A DNA stretch of 64,000 bases from Streptomyces sp. NBC_00425 (GTDB taxonomy: Bacteria > Actinomycetota > Actinomycetes > Streptomycetales > Streptomycetaceae). The position numbers were made by a program, and so were the translations under genes. The notes under the pieces were generated by a model. That model did not search any database. It saw nothing but the letters and a program-made list of their open reading frames with translations, and had not been told where the DNA came from. Below, piece by piece: positions 48,801 to 58,680 of this stretch; the stretch's first letter is position 1, and each line of letters begins with the position of its first letter. The stretch is from the NCBI RefSeq assembly GCF_036030735.1, contig NZ_CP107928.1, forward strand, positions 2,666,001 to 2,730,000. Reading direction: 5' to 3'.

Positions 48801-49184
48801 GAGCGTGCCTTTCGGTGGCCGGCCCCGGACAGGGCGGAGCGGCGGTCGATTCGCTTCGGCGTCGAAGCGGCAGGGGTGAATCGGCGGGGGGTGAATCGAA
48901 GAGCAGCGCAGAAGGCCGGCCGGGCGCGGGGAAGCCGATCCGCTCGGGGTCACCTGTAGTTCGGCTGTGAACGAACGATAGGCAAAGGAACAGTCATGCG
49001 GATACAGGGGAAACCCTCGACCCCGGGGACCGCTCCCCCGCGGCGCGCACGATCGGCCGGTGATCGACCGATTTGGTTCGGTGGTACAGGCCAATGGGGA
49101 CCTGTGCGGGCGGGTTGAACGCCGGCGGCCGCGTTCCCGTACTGACGGCAGACCGTTCCCGCGCCGGCCGAGGAGACGTCCCCG
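48801..49184. other. Divergent promoter region of subtilase and LPMO genes
   Basis: 384 bases without a gene. GGTGGTACAGGCCAAT at 49080-49095 matches 10 of 16 positions of the DasR-binding site consensus (ACTGGTCTAGACCAGT as recalled), which would fit chitin- or GlcNAc-linked control of the LPMO. The match is weak. No clear -10/-35 pairs were found. Confidence 0.3.
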
Positions 49185-50129
49185 ATGCCCCGCACGACCG
49201 CACACCGCACCGCAGCGCTGGCCACCGCCGTGGCAGGGCCGCTCCTGCTGGGCCTGTGGGCCGCCGCACCGGCCCAGGCGCACGGCGCGCCGACCGACCC
49301 GGTCAGCCGGGTGTACGCCTGCTCGCCCGAGGGCGGTGCCGACGCCGGTTCCGCGGCCTGCCGGGCGGCCGTCAGGGCGGGCGGGACGTCCTTCGCCGCC
49401 TGGGACAACCTGCGCGTGGCCGATGTGAACGGCCGTGACCGGCAGACCGTCCCCGACGGGCAGTTGTGCAGCGGGGGTCTGGCCGCCTACCGGGGGCTGG
49501 ACCTGGCCCGCGCCGACTGGCCGTCCACGCGGCTGAAGCCGGGGGGCACGCTGCGGATGACGTACGCCTCGACGATCGCGCACGAGGGCACGTTCAAGCT
49601 GTACCTGACCAAGCCGGGGTACGACCCGTCGAAACCGCTCACCTGGTCCGATCTGCCGGAGCGTCCGTTCGCACAGGTGAGGAACCCGGCGCTGACGAAC
49701 GGCGCCTACCGTTTCACCGCGAAGCTGCCCGCCGACCGGACGGGGCGTCAGGTGCTGTACACGATCTGGCAGAACAGCAGCACGCCCGACACCTACTACT
49801 CGTGCTCGGACGTCGTGTTCCCGCAAGCGGTTACGGAAGGGAAGGCGGACAGCACGCCCGCGACCGGGGCGCCTGCCACTCCGGCGACCCGTACGGCGTC
49901 CTCGAGTCCGACGCCCACGCCCACGGCGAGCCCCGTCTCCGCAGACCCGTCGGTGTCGGCGGCCTCCGGGGCCACGCCTGCCCAGGCCGCCGCGGCGCCG
50001 GAGAGCACCCCGGTGGCCTCGGACGCGGACGGCTCCGGGCCGTCCGCGCCCATGCTGGCGGGCGGCGCCGCCACGGTGCTGGTACTCACCGGCGGCGCCG
50101 CCCTGGCCGTGCGCCTGCGTCGGCGTTGA
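49185..50129 (+). CDS. AA10 lytic polysaccharide monooxygenase with C-terminal membrane anchor
   Basis: 314 residues. The signal peptide ends in AQA before His33, so the mature protein would start with the histidine of the copper histidine brace. The second ligand is His133 in TIAHEGTFKLYLTK. The catalytic domain runs to about residue 215, followed by a Thr/Ser/Pro/Ala-rich linker and a C-terminal hydrophobic helix ending in RLRRR. This places the enzyme on the cell surface rather than free. There is no LPXTG motif and no separate carbohydrate-binding module. It oxidatively cuts chitin or cellulose. ATG 49185 has AGGAGA about eight bases upstream. Confidence 0.9.
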   Translation: MPRTTAHRTAALATAVAGPLLLGLWAAAPAQAHGAPTDPVSRVYACSPEGGADAGSAACRAAVRAGGTSFAAWDNLRVADVNGRDRQTVPDGQLCSGGLAAYRGLDLARADWPSTRLKPGGTLRMTYASTIAHEGTFKLYLTKPGYDPSKPLTWSDLPERPFAQVRNPALTNGAYRFTAKLPADRTGRQVLYTIWQNSSTPDTYYSCSDVVFPQAVTEGKADSTPATGAPATPATRTASSSPTPTPTASPVSADPSVSAASGATPAQAAAAPESTPVASDADGSGPSAPMLAGGAATVLVLTGGAALAVRLRRR

Positions 50130-50177
50130 GACTCGGGTCGCACGGCGTTCAGTGGTTCACGTCAGTGCGTCAGTGCG

Positions 50178-51502
<1,325 letters not shown>

Positions 51503-52168
51503 ATGGCCTCGTCCCCGGACGTCAGTTCGTCCGCCGACAACACCCCCGAGAACCCCGAAAGCGGTTCCGTAGAGAGACGCGGCCGGGTCCGGCTGCGCCG
51601 GGCCGCCGTCATGGCGGTGCCCGCCACCTTCGTCGCCGCGGGGCTCGCGGTCCTCACCGCTCAGGGCGCCCTGGGTGTGCAGTTCGCGATCTCCGGGATG
51701 CCGTTCGTGGTGACCGCCGACCGACTCGACGGTGAGGGTTTCGCGCAGTTCGGCGCACTCGACAACATGATCGAGAACAGCCCCAACCAGGGTGACACCG
51801 GTGGCCAGGTCCTGGTCATCACCTCGGTCGTGAAGAACGGCAAGATCACCAACATGTGCCAGAGCGTCGACCTCGGCGGCATCCAGCTCGTCCTCCGGGC
51901 CGGCGGGGGCTCCACGCCGGTGAGCGTGAAGAACCTGGCCATCGACTCCGACGAGGTCTCGGGTGACGCCGAGATGACCAACATCGAGATCGGCCGCGAC
52001 TCGAGCACCTTCGACAAGGTCCCGATCCAGGGTCCCGCGGGCGTCTACGGCCAGCAGGCCGACACGGTCGTCATCAAGAACCTGTACCAGCACAACTACG
52101 CGGCCACCGCCGCCGTCTTCAAGCTTCCCGGACTGAAGATGAGCTTCTCCGGCGAGGGCTGTAAGTAA
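51503..52168 (+). CDS. DUF6230 family membrane-anchored protein
   Basis: 221 residues. About 35 polar residues, one hydrophobic helix (AAVMAVPATFVAAGLAVLTA at about 33-52), then an exported domain with two cysteines (NMCQSV and the terminal GEGCK) that could form a disulfide. Often paired with DUF6114 in Streptomyces, function unknown. ATG 51503 is chosen because GGGAG lies five bases upstream; the ATG at 51491 is in frame but lacks a ribosome binding site. Its TAA overlaps the DUF6114 ATG (TAATG). Confidence 0.82.
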   Translation: MASSPDVSSSADNTPENPESGSVERRGRVRLRRAAVMAVPATFVAAGLAVLTAQGALGVQFAISGMPFVVTADRLDGEGFAQFGALDNMIENSPNQGDTGGQVLVITSVVKNGKITNMCQSVDLGGIQLVLRAGGGSTPVSVKNLAIDSDEVSGDAEMTNIEIGRDSSTFDKVPIQGPAGVYGQQADTVVIKNLYQHNYAATAAVFKLPGLKMSFSGEGCK

Positions 52169-52629
52169 TGACCTTCACCCAGTGGCGGGACCGCTTCCGC
52201 GCATGGAGAGGCCGGCGGCCCTTCGCGGGCGGCCTGATGCTCGTCCTGGGCGGCGCCGAGATCCTGGTGACCATGAAGGCTCCGCTTCCGGTCATCCTGC
52301 ACGTCGGCATGCAGGGTCTGGCGGGTTACCTCCTGCCCACCCTGATGGTGCTCTGCGGCCTGCTGATCCTGTTCAACCCGGCTCAGCGGCTGTTCTACTC
52401 GATCATCGCCATCCTGCTCTCTCTGGGCACCTGGCTCACCTCCAACATCGGCGGCTTCGTCGTGGGCCTGCTGCTGGGCGTCCTCGGCAGTTCGGTGGCC
52501 TTCGGATGGCTGCCCGACCAGGAGCCTCGCGTGAGCCGCCGCAAGCGGCGCGAGGAGAAGCAGGGTCCGTCGACGACGGAGACGTTTGTGAAGAGCGGAC
52601 CGCTGCCCGACGCGGGCAAGACCGCCTGA
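52168..52629 (+). CDS. DUF6114 family multi-pass membrane protein
   Basis: 153 residues with about four hydrophobic segments (for example FAGGLMLVLGGAEILV, then LAGYLLPTLMVLCGLLILF and FYSIIAILLSLGTWL) and a basic, polar C-terminal tail. Translation is coupled to the DUF6230 gene by a one-base overlap. It probably acts as membrane partner of the DUF6230 protein. Function unknown. Confidence 0.85.
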   Translation: MTFTQWRDRFRAWRGRRPFAGGLMLVLGGAEILVTMKAPLPVILHVGMQGLAGYLLPTLMVLCGLLILFNPAQRLFYSIIAILLSLGTWLTSNIGGFVVGLLLGVLGSSVAFGWLPDQEPRVSRRKRREEKQGPSTTETFVKSGPLPDAGKTA

Positions 52630-52649
52630 CGACGGCCGCACCTCACCTC

Positions 52650-52703
52650 ACCGGCGGGGCCGGGACGACCTGCGCACAGCAGGCCGCCTCCGGCCCCGCC
52701 GGT
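52650..52703 (+). terminator. Nested hairpin terminator after DUF6114
   Basis: Outer 14-bp perfect stem ACCGGCGGGGCCGG (52650-52663) with CCGGCCCCGCCGGT (52690-52703); inside it CCTGC (52669-52673) pairs with GCAGG (52679-52683). It starts 20 bases after the stop. Confidence 0.75.
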
Positions 52704-52804
52704 CGTGCGCCGAACCCGCCGGTCGTGCGGCGTCTCTGGGGCCCATGCCGACGCCGTCCCGGCCGCCGCTCCCCCGCACCCGGACGCTGCACCCGGACTC
52801 GGCG

Positions 52805-52846
52805 GTCAGCAGTCAGCAGTCAGCAGTCAGCAGTCAGCAGTCAGCA
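52805..52846. repeat. Six perfect tandem copies of a 7-bp repeat
   Basis: GTCAGCA repeated six times without change, in a 720-base gap (52630-53349) that contains no convincing gene. Perfect 7-bp repeats are slippage-prone and could be a strain marker. Confidence 0.92.
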
Positions 52847-53224
52847 CCGAGAACTCCGCACCGCGCACCAGGTATCGGGCCGCAGCATGACGGGGCACGG
52901 CGCATCCGGCGGCCCGCCGGGGCGGCGCGGTTCTCCCGCACCCGACCCGGTCACCCCGGCCGGCGACCCGCGCGGATCGACCATCGGCGGTCCCTGCCAG
53001 GAAGGCGCGAGGCGGCTCGAAGGGCGGGAAACCGCGCGGAAGGAGATCACGCCTGCCCAGGGCGCGTGATGTGCGGGGCGGCGGGACGGGCGGCGCTCGG
53101 GAACGGATTCCGCCTGGACTGACCAACGGTCAACCCACCTGCGCACTTACGCCCGGACACCCCGGCCCACCGCGTTCCGGATCACAATGCGGCAGCGGCT
53201 GTTCACACCTGGTGGGTGCTCACT

Positions 53225-53263
53225 TGACTACCAGTGGTCACACACGGTTGGCTCCGAGCCAAC
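53225..53263. promoter_or_regulatory. Two adjacent palindromes upstream of the conservon-linked binding protein
   Basis: TGACTACCAGTGGTCA (53225-53240) is an imperfect palindrome; GTTGGCTC (53247-53254) and GAGCCAAC (53256-53263) form a perfect one with a single central base. The first overlaps a TTGACT -35-like hexamer at 53224-53229. Size and symmetry fit binding sites of a LacI- or TetR-type regulator. The coding start is 87 bases downstream. Confidence 0.4.
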
Positions 53264-53349
53264 GCATGTCCTCCGCCGGTGCAACCCCTGCGTTCCGGCG
53301 GCGCTCGCCCCGTCCTCCTGCTCTGCCGCACAGCGAGGTGCAGCCCCCC

Positions 53350-54363
53350 ATGAACACTCCCGTTCCCGCTCCCGTCGTTCCGTGTCCCCGCGGATCCCTG
53401 CGTCTGGCCGCCCTCGCCGCGGCCTGCTGCCTCCTGCTCGCCGGCTGCACCGGCGCCGCGTCGTCCGGCTCGGACGCGGAGGGGGCGAACGGCACGGGCG
53501 GCCGGATCAAGGTCGCCCTGGTCACCCACGGCGGCGAGAAGGACGCCTTCTGGGAACTGGTGCGCAAGGGCGCGCAGGCGGCGGCCGCCAAGGACGGCAT
53601 CGACCTGACCTACGCCAGCGACTCCGACCCCGCCGGACAGGCCGAACTGGTGCGGGACGCGATCCGCGACCACGTCGACGGCATAGCGGTGACCCTGGCC
53701 AAGCCGCAGGCCATGAGGAGTCCGGTGGCCGAGGCCAAGGCGGCCGGCATCCCCGTCGTCGGCTTCAACTCCGGCATCGACGCCTGGCGTTCGCTGGGAC
53801 TCCTGGAGTACTTCGGCCAGGACGAGAGCGTCGCGGGCCGCGCCGTCGGCGAGAAGCTCGACGCTCTGCGCGTCAGACACGCCCTGTGCGTCATCCACGA
53901 GCAGGGCAACGTCGCGCTGGAGGCGCGCTGCGCGGGCGTGAAGAAGACCTTCGACGGCGAGACCCGGATGCTCTACGTCGACGGGACGGACATGGACGCC
54001 ATGACCGCCGCACTGACGACCCGGCTGCGGCAGGACCCCGACATCGACGAAGTCATCACCCTCGGCGCGCAGTTCGCGCTCGCCGCGGTGCAGGCGGCCG
54101 GCAAGGCCGACAGCAAGGCCGAGGTCGCCACCTTCGACCTCGACAAGGACCTGGTCACCGCGGTCCGCGACGGCCGCGTGCAGTTCGCGGTGGACCAACA
54201 GCCCTACCTGCAGGGGTATCTGGCCGTGGACGCCCTGTGGCTCCACAAGACCAACGGCAACGTCAGCGGCGGCGGCGTCGCGCCCGTGCTGACGGGGCCG
54301 GCCTTCGTCACGAAGACCAACGTCTCCGACGTCGCCCGCCTGGCCACCGCCGGAACCCGCTGA
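53350..54363 (+). CDS. Orphan periplasmic-binding lipoprotein (sugar-type) upstream of a conservon
   Basis: 337 residues. Signal peptide with lipobox LLAGC at about residues 29-33. The body matches the type-1 periplasmic-binding (RbsB-like) fold: IKVALVTHGGEKDAFW, then IAVTLAKPQAM, GIPVVGFNSGID and DLVTAVRDGRVQFAVDQQPYLQGYLAVDALW. No permease or ATPase gene is adjacent. It begins 48 bases upstream of CvnA and points the same way, so it may sense a ligand for that signalling system rather than serve transport. The ligand is unknown; a sugar or a cyclitol is typical of the fold. Confidence 0.82.
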   Translation: MNTPVPAPVVPCPRGSLRLAALAAACCLLLAGCTGAASSGSDAEGANGTGGRIKVALVTHGGEKDAFWELVRKGAQAAAAKDGIDLTYASDSDPAGQAELVRDAIRDHVDGIAVTLAKPQAMRSPVAEAKAAGIPVVGFNSGIDAWRSLGLLEYFGQDESVAGRAVGEKLDALRVRHALCVIHEQGNVALEARCAGVKKTFDGETRMLYVDGTDMDAMTAALTTRLRQDPDIDEVITLGAQFALAAVQAAGKADSKAEVATFDLDKDLVTAVRDGRVQFAVDQQPYLQGYLAVDALWLHKTNGNVSGGGVAPVLTGPAFVTKTNVSDVARLATAGTR

Positions 54364-54410
54364 CCCGTCTTCGACCGCCCCCCTCCCCCGCTGATCGCCC
54401 TAGGACGACT

Positions 54411-57254
54411 ATGTCTCCACGGACAGGTGCCCGGCGCCGCCGTCTCGGCTCCATACGTCTCTCGTTGTTCCTCCTCGCGCTGGTGCCCAGCGTCACCCTG
54501 GCCGCCATGTGGGGTGTGACGACGACGCAGATGTTCTCGGAGGGACTGCGGCTGCGCGAGCAGACCGAACTCAGTCGCTCCACCGGCGCCATGGGCACCG
54601 AGGCGACGCTCGCGCTGCAGCAGGAACGCAGTCTGTCTGCCGTGTGGCTGGCCTCGGGGCCGGCCGGCTCCCGGGCCGCGCTGGAGGCGCAGCGCGTGAA
54701 GACGGACGCGGCGGTCGCCAAACTGGTCGCCCGCGCGGACGACATCCAGCGGGCGCCGGCCCGCGTCCGGGACCGGCTTTACTCGGTCGTCGCCTCCGTG
54801 GGCAGTCTCGAGTACTACCGTGGTCAGGTGGACGCCCCGGTCGACATCACCGCCGCGCAGGCACTGGACCAGTACACCTCGATCATCGACGGCCAGATCC
54901 ACGCCTTCCAGGAGCTGTCCCAGGTCGACGACGGCGATCTCACCTCGGAGGCCGGACCGCTCGTCGCTCTTGAGCACGCGGCCGAGCTGGTCTCCGAGGA
55001 GGACCTCAACCTGACGCTGGCCGGGCCCGCGGGACGGATGGACGACAAGGCGTGGGCCGAGTTCGCGCAGTTGGTGAACAGCCGGCGCTGGCTCGTGCAG
55101 GACCAGATCGTGCCCTCGCTGACCGGCGCCGCGAAGACGCAGACCGAAGAGATCCTGACGAGTTACCAGTGGCAGACCCTGGAGGCCGTCGAGGACAAGG
55201 TGCTCTCGGCCCGGGCCCGGCAGAGCGAGAACGGCGACATCGCGCTGCCGGACGTGCAGAAGGAATGGCGCGCCGCCCTCATCGACGTCTCCGCCCAGTA
55301 CGAGAAGCTGATCCGGCAGCAGACCGCGCACCTGCTGCAGCGCAGCGCGGACGAAGCGCGCGGACTGCTGATCACGGCCGCCTCGCTGAGCGCCGGCGGT
55401 CTCGTCGCCCTGCTGGTGTGCGTCGGCATGTCCTGGCGGATAACCCGCTCGCTCTCCCGGCGGCTGCGCGGACTGCGCATCGCCACGCTGGGACTCGCGC
55501 ACGAGCGGCTCCCGGACGTGGTGGCCCGGCTGGATCGCGGGGAGACCGTCGACGTGGACGCGGAGACTCCTCCGCTGGACTACGGCGGCGACGAACTCGG
55601 TCAGGTGGCGCAGGCGTTCAACACGGCGCAGCGCACGGCCGTGCTCACCGCGGTGGAACTCGCCGACACCCGGCGCGGCTTCGAGAAGGTCATCCTCGGC
55701 ATCGCCCGGCAGAGCCAGAACCTGGTCAACCTCCAGCTCAGCAAACTCGACGCGTTGGAACGCCGGCACCAGGACCCGGACGTCCTCGCCGGTCTGTACG
55801 AACTGGACTCCACGGCAAGCCAGTTGCGCCGCTACGAGGAGAACCTCGTCATCATCAGCGGTGGCCGTCCCGGACGCAGCTGGTCGGAGCCGGTGGCCCT
55901 GGTCGACATCCTGCGCAGCGCCGTCGGGGAGGTCGCCGAGTACCAGCGGGTGGAGGTGCACACGGAGGAGGAGGTGTGCATCGCGCCGCCGGCCGTGGCG
56001 GACGTGATCCATCTGCTCGCCGAACTCATCGACAACGCGACCTCGTACTCGCCGGCGCCCGGGCCGGTCGGGGTGCGGGCCACCCTGGTCGCCAAGGGGC
56101 TCGCGATCGAGGTCGAGGACCGCGGCCTCGGCATGTCCGAGGAGGACTATGCGTCGTTCAACGCCCAGCTGGCGGTCCCTCCCCAGTTCGACGTGGTGGC
56201 GCTCGCCGACGACCTGCGGCTGGGCATGTTCGTGATCGCCCGGCTGGCGACGCGGCACGGCATCGGCGTGACCCTGCGCTCCTCGCCGTACGGCGGCACC
56301 ACCGCGATCGTGCTGCTGCCGCACGAGGTCGTGGTCCGTGAGTCCCCGGACGGCGAGGACCCGGATGCCGGTATCTCCCGCACGGCGACGCCCGCCGGAC
56401 CCGCTGCCGAGGCCGGCGTCGGCAGCGGCGTCGGCCAGGGGGCGTCCGACGTCCCGCCTCCCGGGCACGGCGCGCCGGACGGGGCGCGGAAGGGGCGTGA
56501 CAGCGCGCGGGAGGCCGGCGGCGAGGCGGCGCAGGAGTCCCCCGGCGCGGCGACCGAGGCCGCCCGCACGGCGCACGGCGACTCCGGTGCGCCGCAGGAG
56601 GGCGGCGAGGGCGCGTCTTGCGGCCCCGACCGCGCCCGGCACCCGGCACCGGAGCGCGGCGGCCACGGCGGCGACCGGGACCGCAACGCCCCGGGCCGGA
56701 CCCAGGAGCCGGGCAGGGACGAGGACCCGGGCCGGGCCGAAGAACTCGGCAAGGACGACGGCCCGGGCAGGGACGAGGACCCGGGCAAGGACGACGGCCG
56801 GCCCGAACGCCGGACCTCGTCCTCCCTCCCGGTCCGCAAGACCTCCGTCCCGCCACACGAGTCGTCCCCGCTCCCGGTCCGCAGCACCTCCGCCCCGGCG
56901 CACGAGTCGTCCTCCCCGGCGGTGGGCGTGCCCGTGGGGGCCGGCTCCGGCCCCGGCGGCCTCACCCCGCTGCCGCGCCGGGTCCCGCAGACCAGCCTCG
57001 CCGGTGAACTGCGCGAGGATCCCTCGTCCGCCGGAGCCGTCGAGGACGACCGTGTCCTGGACGACTTCACCGCCGAGCGGGCCGCGTCGTCCCTCGCCGG
57101 ATTCCAGCGCGGCACGCTGCGGGCACACGCCGACGCCGACGCCGACGAGCCGCCGTCCGACCCCCCGGAGACGACCGCCGAGGAGGCCCCCGGCCCGCCG
57201 GTCACCGCCGCGGGCGCCGCCAAGACCCCGACACCGCCCGCCGACCGCTCATGA
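54411..57254 (+). CDS. cvnA: CvnA: sensor histidine kinase-like protein with nitrate/nitrite-sensing-type extracellular domain
   Basis: 947 residues. TM1 at about 15-37, a helical extracellular domain of NIT type (about 45-315), TM2 about 319-341, a HAMP-like region, and a HATPase domain with N-box Asn542 (ELIDNATSYS) and Asp570 in EDRGLGM. The segment that normally carries the phospho-acceptor His reads LYELDSTASQLRRYEENL (about 462-479) with no His. The last 300 residues are low complexity, rich in Gly, Asp, Pro and Arg. First gene of a four-gene conservon; CvnB overlaps its stop (ATGA). Confidence 0.88.
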   Translation: MSPRTGARRRRLGSIRLSLFLLALVPSVTLAAMWGVTTTQMFSEGLRLREQTELSRSTGAMGTEATLALQQERSLSAVWLASGPAGSRAALEAQRVKTDAAVAKLVARADDIQRAPARVRDRLYSVVASVGSLEYYRGQVDAPVDITAAQALDQYTSIIDGQIHAFQELSQVDDGDLTSEAGPLVALEHAAELVSEEDLNLTLAGPAGRMDDKAWAEFAQLVNSRRWLVQDQIVPSLTGAAKTQTEEILTSYQWQTLEAVEDKVLSARARQSENGDIALPDVQKEWRAALIDVSAQYEKLIRQQTAHLLQRSADEARGLLITAASLSAGGLVALLVCVGMSWRITRSLSRRLRGLRIATLGLAHERLPDVVARLDRGETVDVDAETPPLDYGGDELGQVAQAFNTAQRTAVLTAVELADTRRGFEKVILGIARQSQNLVNLQLSKLDALERRHQDPDVLAGLYELDSTASQLRRYEENLVIISGGRPGRSWSEPVALVDILRSAVGEVAEYQRVEVHTEEEVCIAPPAVADVIHLLAELIDNATSYSPAPGPVGVRATLVAKGLAIEVEDRGLGMSEEDYASFNAQLAVPPQFDVVALADDLRLGMFVIARLATRHGIGVTLRSSPYGGTTAIVLLPHEVVVRESPDGEDPDAGISRTATPAGPAAEAGVGSGVGQGASDVPPPGHGAPDGARKGRDSAREAGGEAAQESPGAATEAARTAHGDSGAPQEGGEGASCGPDRARHPAPERGGHGGDRDRNAPGRTQEPGRDEDPGRAEELGKDDGPGRDEDPGKDDGRPERRTSSSLPVRKTSVPPHESSPLPVRSTSAPAHESSSPAVGVPVGAGSGPGGLTPLPRRVPQTSLAGELREDPSSAGAVEDDRVLDDFTAERAASSLAGFQRGTLRAHADADADEPPSDPPETTAEEAPGPPVTAAGAAKTPTPPADRS

Positions 57255-57700
57255 AGGACACCGCGATGACACCCTCCCTCCCCGGCACGAACACCCAGCT
57301 CGACCAGTTGCTCACCGGTCTCGTGGACCGCGTCGCCGACGTCAACCAGGCCGTGGTCCTCTCCGAGGACGGACTGGTCGTCAGCAAGTCCACCGGCTTC
57401 CTGCGCGAGGACGCCGAACGGCTGGCGGCGACGGCGTCCGGGCTGATGAGCCTCAGCAAGGGCGTCAGCATGGACTTCCGGGGCGGCCCGGTGCGCCAGG
57501 CCCTCATCGAGATGGCCCACACCTACCTGATCCTGACCTCGGCCGGTCCGGGCGCCCATCTCGTCGTGCTGGCCGGCAAGAACGCGGACGTCGGCGTGGT
57601 GGCGTACCAGATGAACATGCTGGTGAAGAAGATCGGCGAGCACCTCAGCGCGGCGCCGCGGGCCCATGTCGGTCCCGCCGTGCGCACCCACGGCGGGTGA
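57251..57700 (+). CDS. cvnB: CvnB: roadblock/LC7 domain protein
   Basis: 149 residues, full-length roadblock/LC7 fold: LDQLLTGLVDRVADVNQAVVLSEDGLVV is the usual beginning, followed by ATASGLMSLSKGV. In Streptomyces conservons the B protein binds the D GTPase and the A protein at the membrane, possibly as an exchange or activating factor. Start overlaps the cvnA stop. Confidence 0.92.
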   Translation: MKDTAMTPSLPGTNTQLDQLLTGLVDRVADVNQAVVLSEDGLVVSKSTGFLREDAERLAATASGLMSLSKGVSMDFRGGPVRQALIEMAHTYLILTSAGPGAHLVVLAGKNADVGVVAYQMNMLVKKIGEHLSAAPRAHVGPAVRTHGG

Positions 57701-58064
57701 GGTGAGCGGAGGCGACGAAGCGGGCCGGCTCGTCCGACCGTTCGCCCTGACCGGTGGACGGACCCGGCCCAGCCGCGCCGACTTCACGCTCATCACGACG
57801 GTCACCGCGGTGCAGCCGCCGCCCGCCCGGGTGGCGCGGCCGCAGCCGGAGTACGCCCGGATCCTGCGGCTGTGCGCCCGGCCCGTCGCCGTGGCGGAAC
57901 TGGCGGCCCATCTCGACCTGCCGGTGAGCGTGGTCGTCATCATGCTCTGCGACCTGCTGGAGGCCGGCCTGATCACGGCCCGGCCGCCCCGCTCGGTCAC
58001 CGGCTCCGCGGACCTGGACCTGGACCTGCTGCAGAAAGTGAGGGACGGCCTTGGCCGGATCTGA
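57666..58064 (+). CDS. cvnC: CvnC: DUF742 protein
   Basis: 132 residues from ATG 57666 (overlapping cvnB by 35 bases) or 120 residues from GTG 57702, where the conserved DEAGRLVRPFALTGGRTRP follows shortly. The DUF742 core is a winged-helix-like segment: LCARPVAVAELAAHLDLPVSVVVIMLCDLLEAG. Neither start has a good ribosome binding site, so translation is probably coupled to cvnB. C component of the conservon; its role may be in DNA or protein contact. Confidence 0.88.
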   Translation: MSVPPCAPTAGEVSGGDEAGRLVRPFALTGGRTRPSRADFTLITTVTAVQPPPARVARPQPEYARILRLCARPVAVAELAAHLDLPVSVVVIMLCDLLEAGLITARPPRSVTGSADLDLDLLQKVRDGLGRI

Positions 58065-58656
58065 CGGCGCCGCTCCCGCCACCGGGTCGGCGGCGGCGCC
58101 CGACACCGTGAAGATCCTCGTCGCCGGTGGTTTCGGCGTCGGCAAGACCACCATGGTCGGGGCGGTCAGCGAGATCGCGCCGCTGCGCACGGAGGAGCCG
58201 CTGACGGTCGCCGGGCTGGACGTCGACGATCTGAAGGGCATCGAGGCCAAACGGTCCACCACCGTGGCCCTCGACTTCGGGCGGATCACCATGGGCGAGG
58301 ACCTGGTGCTGTACCTCTTCGGCACGCCGGGCCAGCAACGTTTCTGGTTCATGTGGAACGACCTGGCGATCGGTGCGCTCGGGGCGGTGGTCCTCATCGA
58401 CGTGCGCCGGCCCGAGTGCAGTTTCGCCGCCGTCGACTTCTTCGAACGCCGGGGCATCCCGTTCGTCATCGCGGTGAACGGCTTCCACGGGCTGCACCCC
58501 TATCCCACGCAGGACATCAGGGAGTCACTCGCGCTGCCGGCGCACGTTCCGGTGCTGCTCTGCGACGCGCGCGAGCGGGACTCCTGCCGGGAGGTGCTGA
58601 TCGCGCTGATCGACCATCTGATCGACGACGTCACCGCCTCGGCTCGGCGGGGTTAG
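58051..58656 (+). CDS. cvnD: CvnD: Ras/Rab-like small GTPase
   Basis: 201 residues from TTG 58051, overlapping cvnC by 14 bases, with GAGGGA about eight bases upstream. P-loop GGFGVGKTT at 26-34, switch II as GTPGQQRFW at 91-99. The NKxD base motif is replaced by a VNGFHG segment, as in other conservon D proteins as I recall. Output GTPase of the system; conservons influence development and antibiotic production in S. coelicolor. Confidence 0.92.
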   Translation: MAGSDGAAPATGSAAAPDTVKILVAGGFGVGKTTMVGAVSEIAPLRTEEPLTVAGLDVDDLKGIEAKRSTTVALDFGRITMGEDLVLYLFGTPGQQRFWFMWNDLAIGALGAVVLIDVRRPECSFAAVDFFERRGIPFVIAVNGFHGLHPYPTQDIRESLALPAHVPVLLCDARERDSCREVLIALIDHLIDDVTASARRG

Positions 58657-58680
58657 CGCCTCTCGTCCGCGTCAGCGCGT

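Noticed and set aside
52889..53069. A short + strand frame (MTGHGASGG start) before the conservon-linked binding protein
   Set aside because: Low-complexity Pro/Gly/Arg composition and no ribosome binding site.
53350..54363. Calling the binding lipoprotein part of an ABC sugar importer
   Set aside because: No ATPase or permease gene lies on either side; the following genes are a conservon.
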